Made by a program: the position numbers and the translations under genes
Source: Symbiodinium natans
Lineage: Eukaryota > Sar > Dinophyceae > Suessiales > Symbiodiniaceae
Direction of reading: 5' to 3'
Length of the DNA: 64,000 nt
Assembly (NCBI GenBank): GCA_905221605.1
Contig: CAJNDS010002276.1
Location: forward strand, 272,357-336,356
Notes under the pieces: generated by a model
Database searches by the model: none
What the model was told of the DNA's origin: nothing
What the model saw: the letters and a program-made list of their open reading frames with translations, nothing else
Part shown: positions 57,780 to 64,000 of the stretch, one piece after another
Position numbering within the stretch: the first letter of the stretch is position 1
Layout of the letters: the number at the start of each line of letters is the position of its first letter

Positions 57780-58230
57780 ATGTCCTCAAACCCTAAACCC
57801 TAAGCTATATATATATATACATATACATTTAAATATTCAGATAATATGTATATAACAATGAAGCAACAATGCAACTAGATTAGAACAATTTTACAACACT
57901 ACAAATACTATAATGCTACACGGCACAACTTGACAACAGCTGCTGCTATTGCTCTGAAATCTCTGACATTCAGGCAGAGCCACTGTGGCTCTCTGGGCCC
58001 AGGGCCAGTGCCCAGGGGTCCTCGTCAGGAGTTCTTATACTAAGCTGGGCGCTGATCACTGGCAAAGCACTAGCGTCCATTAGTGAGAGCTTAGGGTTGC
58101 CGTGTCCAGGCCCATACTAAGGAACCACGTAACTACCCTAAGAAAGAAGTGTTATAGGCATTGTTGCTATACGTAAACCCCTATTTAGGGGACTTAAAAC
58201 CGTTCGCAGCCGCTGGACACCTTCCTCGCA
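57780..58230. other. AT-rich and hairpin-rich spacer
   Basis: 57806-57825 TA repeat; 57975-57993 perfect hairpin GAGCCAC-TGTGGCTC. No exon seen before the last YWTD exon. Confidence 0.5.
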
Positions 58231-58247
58231 GAAACGAACTCAACGGC

Positions 58248-61200
58248 CTGATGTCCCAGTCCTAGCCAGCAGCTATGCAGCCAGGCATCGCCAAGATTGC
58301 AGACCACATCCTTCCACAAAGGGTTTAGGGTTTAGGGTTTAGGGTTTAGGATTGAGGATTTCCAGAAGCTCGTGGTAACCCCCCCCGCCCTTCGCAGGCT
58401 CGCGGCCTCAACCAGAGTTCCATCCACGCAGGCCCGGCGGATTCGGCCAGCGGTACGCTCAACCCAGTACCTCCAAAGCTTTTTCAAAGGAAAGCTACAA
58501 GGGTTTAGGGTTTAGGGTTTAGGGTTTAGGGTTTAAAGTTTAGGGTTTAGGGTTTAGGGTTTAGGGTTTAGGGTTTGGGGTTTAGGGTTTAGGGTTTAAG
58601 GCTCACCGTTTCGCTACGCACATGCTTTGAGTACCGGCATCCTGGAGTGGCCATGAGAAGCAGATCTGTTCTCCCTGCTCCTCCGCCATCCTGCCTCAGC
58701 AACCCTTTTTATTCTTCACTCCTTGCGTAGCCCGAAGCATCCGAAAGCTCAACCCTAAACCCTAAACCCTAAACCCTAAACCCTAAACCCTAAACCTTGC
58801 GCCATGGGACAATCGGCCGGCCCGCGGGGCCAAAGCCACGGCGCCTCGGCTGCACTTAAAAGGAAAGCTTGGCCTAAACCCTAAACCCTAAACCCTACAC
58901 CCTAAACCCTAAACCCTAAACCCTAAACTGACTGCGCTTGTGCCTGTTTCAGACATTACTGCGATGCGATGCACCGTCAACGTGAGACTGTCTATGATGT
59001 CCTCTGCAGTCGAATTCCGGAAACGTTCAACACATTCAACTCTCAGCACGACAGATCCATCGCCGCCCATTCCTGCCTTTCGCTAAGTAAAGCAAGCACT
59101 TCCACTTACCCATTCTCTGATGCCCTTCAACCATAAAGCCCGAATCGTCCCTACTAGGCCACCTTTAGAGATGGGCCGCTGGGTCCCTCGAGACCTGTGA
59201 TCAGCGGCTGCATGTCACGGCCGTCCTGGTGAGAAACGAGGCATGAGCTGAGTTCTCTGAGGGTTTAGGGTTTAGGGTTTAGGGTTTAGGGTTTAGGGTT
59301 TAGGGTTTAGGGTTCAGGGTTCAGGGTTTAGGGTTTAGGGTTTAGAGTTGCAGGGCTCATCGGCGCGACCTTTTTCGCAGGCTGAACTCTACACCACATC
59401 TCGAACCAAAGCCGTGGACTCACAAAGACTTGGCTGCGATCGGTTCCGAGATGCGTTGTACAACGCTGCAGCAAAGAAAAAAATGATGCAGCGCTTGCGG
59501 CTGTGCCCGTGACAACAAGGAACCCAGCAAGGCCCCCGAACGCATTGTGGCCTTGCCCTAAACCCTAAACCCTAAACCCTCAACCCTAAACCCTAAACCC
59601 AAAGTTGGTCCAGATCGCAGCGGTAGATCGCGTGCGTGCCGAAGTTGGTCCAAAACAGCTTGGAGCGCACCGAGTCGACCACGATGCTTGTGGAGTTCTT
59701 GCCATAAGGAACCTTCGCTGATGGCTTAGGGTTTAGGGTTTAGGGCTTAGGGTTTAGGGTTTGTGGTTTAGGGTTTAGGGTTTGTGGTTCAGGATTTAGG
59801 GTTTAGGGTTCAGGTTTAGGGTTTAGGGTTTAGGGTTTAGAGTTTAGGGTTTAGGGTTTAGGGTTTAGGGTTTAGGGTTTAGGGTTTATGGTTTAGGGTT
59901 CAGGGTTTAGGGTTTAGGGTTTAGGGTTTCCTAAAGAAAGACAGAAACATAAGGATCCTACGATTGGGGCATCAGGGCCCCTAGAAGGGGGGATTCTGGA
60001 AAACCCTGCCTTCTAGAATCCTTATGTTTTTTGTGGTTTGCTGGGCCCCGAATACAACATTTCAGGATTCTCAAATGGTTCCTTGCCCTGAAGCATGTTC
60101 ACCGTTCTTGTGCCTTCCGACCATGTGGGCTTTTGAGCATTCCACCTTCTCCCTGAAGCTACAACCCCTTTGAGGTCCGCTCCAAGGATTCACCATGTGC
60201 TTTGCAACATCTTGACCCCAAAACGCGCAAAGCAACAGCCAAGCAGCGACCACTTCCGGCTGAGTGCCATCCGAGCAAGCTCGGTGCACCCTCGGCTGCG
60301 CGCCAAGAACGGTGAAAGTCTGAAAGCCAGCTGGGCCCCCTAAATCGCGTTTAAGGTTGAGGGTTTCGCGTCTGGGGTTTGGGCTAAACCCTAAGTCATG
60401 TCTCTCCTCGCCTCCATTCAGTAGGCCCTTGTCTCCAGGTCGGGCTTCTTAGGCTTGTTGAGACAGGCTTGGGTACGCTGCCCTATCACTTCACATCCTT
60501 TGCCATATGGGCGTTTACGATGTTAGGGGTACCTTACTGGGGTCCTCATTATATGGGGATGCTACTGTTTCGGGGTCTATATTGGGGTCCCCTGAGTTCG
60601 TAAACCCCCCTATGCACCAAGAAGCTTCCGCGTTCCGAAGTCGCCCCAGTACACCTGCCAAGACAGATGAGAATGCTAACAATTATCCACGCAGACCGGC
60701 TTCTCAGTGTGAGCTACCATGAACATAGCCTTTAAAGGCACCCTATAGGGGTTTCCGAAAATAAGGGATCCCTAATATAGACCCCCAAATAGTAGGACTC
60801 CCTTATCATAGGGACCCCAATAAGGTACCCCTAATTTCAGAAACCCCCCCCCCCACCCCCCATAGGTATCTTCACCGGCAAGCTCCGAGTCTGCTCATCA
60901 GTCAACCCTAAACCCTAAACCCTAAATCCGGTACTGTGACGACGCCCCAGACCTTCCGGCTGAAGGCATCCACCGCCACGGCGTTCGGCTTGTTCAGCTC
61001 CGACACCAGGATCTGGGGTTTTAGGGTTCAGGGTTTAGGGTTAAGGTTTAGGATTTAGGGTTTATGGGGTTACGGGTTTACGATTTTAGGGGGTACCTTC
61101 TTGGGGTCTTTCTTATAAGGGGATCCCCTACTATTTGGGGATGTACTTTGGGGTCCCCTGTTTTCGCAAACCCCCATCTTGGGGAGAGGAGAGGGGGTGC

Positions 61201-62925
61201 AACCTGGATCTTCAAATCTTTGAGCGCACTGGGACCTTGGAAAGTTTGGCAGACCTGGAACCTTGACACATTGGGTTTAGCGTTTTTAGGGGTTTTAGGG
61301 TTTAGGGTTTAGGGTTTGGGGTTTAGGGTTTTTTGGTTTGGGGTTTAGGGTTTAGTGTTGAGGGCCATGCGGCCAAGGGCCTGCGGGGACTTGGAGCTGC
61401 CATCGCGCTTGGCGCAGAGGATTTGTCCTGAGAGCGATGGGTTGCACTTGGGATTGATGTTCCCCTTAGACTAGCAGGTGGTTTAGGGTTTAGGGTTTAG
61501 GGTCTAGGGTCTAGGGTTTGGGGTTTAGGGTTTAGGGTTTAGGGTTTAGGGTTTAGGGTTTGGGGTTTGGGGTTTGGGGTTTGGGGTTTGGGGTTTGGGG
61601 TTTGGGGCTAGGGTTTAGGGTTTAGGGTTTAGGGTTTAGGGTTTAGGGTTTAGGGTTTAGGGTTTAGGGTTTAGGGTTGAGGGTTTAGGGTTTAGGGTCC
61701 AATCCCTATTAAGGACTGTTAGTTGCAGGGGGAACATCCCAAGGCTGCACACCTGCAGCCTGGAATTTGCGTGCAAAACGGTACCCAGCACTGACATGTC
61801 TACAATCTCTTCAAGACAAATCGGGGCCGAGTCGCGCAGGGAGAGATCCGCCCACAGTAGCCGCTCCTAGACATCTTCAGAAGTCTCAATGAGATCTGCC
61901 GTTTGGGATTCTGGATGATTCTTGAACTGAGAAACAGTGGGCTGACATGCAAAATCACTGTATTGGTTGTGGGACTCAACAACTCTTCGCCCCAATACAA
62001 CACAACGCTGCAAAAATCTGAAACTGACTCAGCCTTTGTTACAAAACTGAAAGTTAGCTCCTCATCGAGGGCCAAGGATGTGCCGCTGGGTGCAGACAGG
62101 CCTTTGCATGCTGCTGCATGCTCTCCCCGCCCGCACTGCTCCCGCAAGCATCCTCTGATGCGGCCGAGGCACCTTCAACAACCGCCTCCTGGGCACCGGA
62201 CCCGTCCAGATAGACACGGTGGATCTTCCTAACGGGAAGTGGCAAGGTGGTGCTTTTCCATCACGAAGTCTGCAGTGCTGTCTGCGCTACACCGCTGGCA
62301 GTCCTGTCTGCCAAGTCTGACCAGTACAGTTCGCCTTTGGCGGCTTCAAGCGCGATTCCCGAGGGGCATTGTAGCCCAGAGACGACGACCTCCTAGGATG
62401 GACAGGCATTCTTCCTGTCACGGACTTTGCCAAGCTTGTTGGTGCGTGACAGTAAGCAATGGTTGTTCTCATAGCAGTACATCTTGCACAACTCTCATGT
62501 TTCGAGGCTGAGTGGCCATGTCTGAGCCATCGAGTCGCGCCTTGGCTACAGAGCGGGCAGCTTTCGGCAGAACCATGCTGCTCTCACCGGACATACAACA
62601 AGGGAAGCAGAACGCACAGAACGCAGCACAAAGAGACAGAGCGACAGCAGGGGCAGAGCGAAACAGGGAGATTGCGATTGAGCGAGGAGGAGGAGAGGCG
62701 GCGACGGGAAGAGGTAGTTTAAGTGGCGCGAAATCGACATGCATCCGAAACTCGACGCCGAAACGTGGCCCGGGAGTCCAGGCAACCGCAAGGAACCCTT
62801 CAGTCTCCCTTTGAGGTCTTTTGCCTCTGGCCCGACCCCTGACGAACAGCTGAGACTTGCCTTTGAGTTGCGCTGCGGATCGCCTTCTCGGCGGCATCGA
62901 TCCAGTAGATCCTCCCGACCCCCGC
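58248..62925 (-). CDS. YWTD (LDL-receptor class B) six-bladed propeller protein, at least 15 exons
   Basis: Exons in order: 62925-62884, 62540-62508, 62392-62304, 62228-62173, 62101-62061, 61866-61836, 61427-61381, 61254-61204, 61012-60953, 60654-60629, 60290-60248, 59712-~59600, 58844-58811, 58470-58407, 58310-58248. Almost all joins keep phase. The six YWTD-type cores are RIYWIDAAEK, GELYWSDLADRK, ERLLWADLSLRQ, RKVYWGDFGTR, SKLFWTNFGTHA and GRLYWVERTAGR. They are followed by DG turns (ARLDGSD, VYLDGSG, KRDGSS, CSDGTQ, CDLD, CVDGTL) and 'P-A-V-A-V-D' type strands, so one full propeller is present. In other eukaryotes this fold is extracellular or lumenal and binds protein ligands. Signal peptide and membrane anchor are not seen; the 5' end probably lies upstream and the 3' end beyond 58248. 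One or more exons may be missed between 59600 and 58844. Donors are GC, GT and GA. Confidence 0.86.
58501..58600. repeat. TTTAGGG array, intronic
   Basis: About 14 units in the YWTD-gene intron between exons 58811 and 58470. Confidence 0.94.
58752..58930. repeat. CCCTAAA arrays on both sides of a 34-nt exon
   Basis: 58752-58797 and 58874-58930 flank YWTD exon 58844-58811 at 14 and 30 bp. Confidence 0.93.
58931..59260. other. Intronic island of the YWTD gene
   Basis: A plus frame from 58960 (HRQRETVYDVLCSRIPETFN) is open to a stop near 59136 and protein-like. I could not place it in the minus gene; it may be a shadow or a missed exon region. Confidence 0.35.
59261..59348. repeat. TTTAGGG array, intronic
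   Basis: About 12 units. Confidence 0.94.
59724..59930. repeat. TTTAGGG array, intronic
   Basis: About 28 units with TTTGTGG variants, 12 bp upstream (minus sense) of YWTD exon 59712. Confidence 0.94.
59944..60026. mobile_element. Inverted-repeat element next to an array
   Basis: AACATAAGGATCCTACGATT left, CTTCTAGAATCCTTATGTT right; inner CCCCTAGAAGGGGGG. It starts about 15 bp after the array at 59724-59930. Confidence 0.6.
60507..60608. mobile_element. Family A element, intronic
   Basis: GGGCGTTTACGATGTTAGGG left, GAGTTCGTAAACCCCCCTA right. In the YWTD intron between exons 60629 and 60290. Confidence 0.78.
60747..60850. mobile_element. Family A/C element, intronic
   Basis: TAGGGGTTTCCGAAAATAAG left, CCCTAATTTCAGAAACCCCC right; centre AAATAGTAGGACTCCC. 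In the intron between YWTD exons 60953 and 60654. Confidence 0.76.
61071..61172. mobile_element. Family A element, intronic
   Basis: CGGGTTTACGATTTTAGGGG left, GTTTTCGCAAACCCCCATC right. In the intron between YWTD exons 61204 and 61012, beside a short TTTAGGG array (61019-61060). Confidence 0.78.
61456..61740. mobile_element. Family D element split by telomere-type repeat
   Basis: Left arm 61456-61477 (TGATGTTCCCCTTAGACTAG), TTTAGGG/TTTGGGG array 61480-61698, right arm 61701-61740 (AATCCCTATTAAGGACTGTT, then GCAGGGGGAACATCCC). The intact copy at 39756-39829 has only about 15 bp between these arms. In the intron between YWTD exons 61836 and 61427. Confidence 0.85.
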
Positions 62926-62929
62926 CTGA

Positions 62930-63800
62930 GAAACGGGGAGAGCTTCAGCAGCTCATGGGGTTCAGGCATCCGCCGACCCTGAGGCGGCGTGTTGGATAGT
63001 TCTGGGGAGGGAACCCTCCCCTTTCCCTTCCCTTATACCCCCAGATCCCTGGCAAACCTTGGGGACCCCATGAAGACCCCCTCCGACGCGGCGTGGCCGG
63101 CTGCGGCCGACACCTCTGATTGATTAGGGATGAGTTCGGCCCTGCACATTGAAACATGCTCTTTCATGTTCGCATCTCTACATCCGGCCTCCATCGCGAC
63201 ATCAGCACTGCTTTGGCTGAGCCATCATCACAAAAGCCACTTAGAAGTTGATTCCTTGTCAGTAGAGCAGCTAGCAGCTAGGCGTGTCTGGCTGGCAGCA
63301 GACATGAAACCTCACAACCCTGCAGTGAGACAAACTTGCATGCAGCAGCCATGGTGAAGTCTAGACGAGCTACTGCCGTGTTGCATTGGTTAGCTTCAGC
63401 CAAATGGCCTGCGTGTGCAAGGGTTCAATACGGTCAAGGCCCCCAATCTCTCCGCTCACATCACGTGTCATTGTCGCTTCATCACATGTGGCCATGCACA
63501 GAAAATAACTGCCTCAACGACCGCCCATGGCAAGCAGGCATTTTGGCAATGACGGTTCAAGGAACAAGCGTTCTCCAAACGATGGCCAAACCGCATTCCC
63601 GCACAGACACCACCAGGTCTAAAGTGGCCAGTAATCCCTGGCTCCTTTGACCCTATAAACCCTACACCCCTAGAGTCCCCAGACCCCTAAACTCTAGGCC
63701 CTGAGGGTTGTACTTACCTACGTGGTCTCTTATAGGTTATAGCCCCTTAAAAAGACCCTTTATCGGTTTCGTTTGGGGAGTATACGGCCTAATAGCCCAT
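62930..63800. other. Unassigned region upstream of the YWTD exons
   Basis: 63000-63660 is unique. Frames 63130-63357 and 63336-63650 (+) and 63157-62945 (-) show no family features. The first exon and signal peptide of the YWTD gene should lie here or beyond, but I could not find them. 63715-63800 holds a degenerate G/C-rich element. Confidence 0.35.
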
Positions 63801-63859
63801 GCTGGTAAACATTGTAAGACTAAACCCTAAACACTGAACCCTAAACCCTAAAGCCTAAA

Positions 63860-63940
63860 CCGACACGGCTCCATCGCTGGGCTCGGGACAGCTCCAAGAT
63901 CTCGTTGGAGGGCTCACGGAGAGCTGAGTCCCAATCCTCC
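63860..63940 (-). CDS. Exon candidate
   Basis: GGAG|G entry, DWDSALREPSNEILELSRAQ then RWSR. Strong coding character. It could be a 5' exon of the YWTD gene or belong to the next gene upstream; the window ends before this can be judged. Confidence 0.4.
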
Positions 63941-63960
63941 AGAATCAGGGGCAACGGGTG

Positions 63961-64000
63961 GGTTTAGGGTTTAGGGTTTAGGGCTTAGGGTTTAGGGCTT
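63961..64000. repeat. TTTAGGG array running off the window
   Basis: Five or more units, some CTTAGGG, continuing past the end. Because arrays like this occur throughout, it is not evidence of a chromosome end. Confidence 0.9.

Noticed and set aside
63961-64000. Chromosome end at the right edge
   Set aside because: Identical arrays occur dozens of times inside the window.

Overview
This window reads as nuclear DNA of a dinoflagellate. I base that on four things seen together. TTTAGGG/CCCTAAA telomere-type repeat is scattered through almost the whole 64 kb. There are no long intact ORFs outside simple repeats. Coding sequence survives as very short exons (26-150 nt). Introns mostly begin with GC (sometimes GT or GA) after an AG and end AG|G, the splice style known for dinoflagellates. 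I cannot name the species, and I see no rRNA, tRNA or CRISPR.

The key to reading the window is that the unique 'islands' between telomere-type arrays are exons, and the arrays lie in introns. By joining islands in phase on the minus strand I could rebuild three recognisable genes. One is an isochorismatase-fold cysteine hydrolase (31299 down to 24996, with Asp, Lys and Cys catalytic residues). One is a YWTD/LDL-receptor class B beta-propeller protein (62925 down to 58248, six blades from at least 15 exons). One is an FHA-domain protein (41393 down to about 38262). All three are on the minus strand. Most other islands with good splice borders also read best on the minus strand, so the window is probably one unidirectional gene array.

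Layout: 1-3.4 kb, mixed unique sequence, a 200-bp inverted-repeat element and one exon. 3.4-10.0 kb, a GTA microsatellite, a 5-kb higher-order satellite with an internal inversion, a GATG-type minisatellite, and a large palindrome split by a telomere-type array. 10-24.9 kb, exon islands of several unassigned minus-strand genes among long arrays. 25-31.3 kb, the isochorismatase gene. 31.6-36.5 kb, a Lys/Ala-rich N-terminus and an Arg/Ser- and Lys-rich gene whose intron holds 0.9 kb of GT repeat. 36.7-38.2 kb, degenerate repeats and a duplicated block with long G tracts. 38.3-41.4 kb, the FHA gene. 42.6-55.5 kb, exons of several unassigned genes, microsatellites and small mobile elements. 55.5-57.8 kb, mainly unassigned sequence. 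58.2-63 kb, the YWTD gene. 63-64 kb, unassigned sequence and one exon.

Small (about 70-200 bp) inverted-repeat elements recur in the introns. Two are interrupted in the middle by telomere-type repeat, which shows directly that these repeats arrive by insertion into existing intronic DNA.
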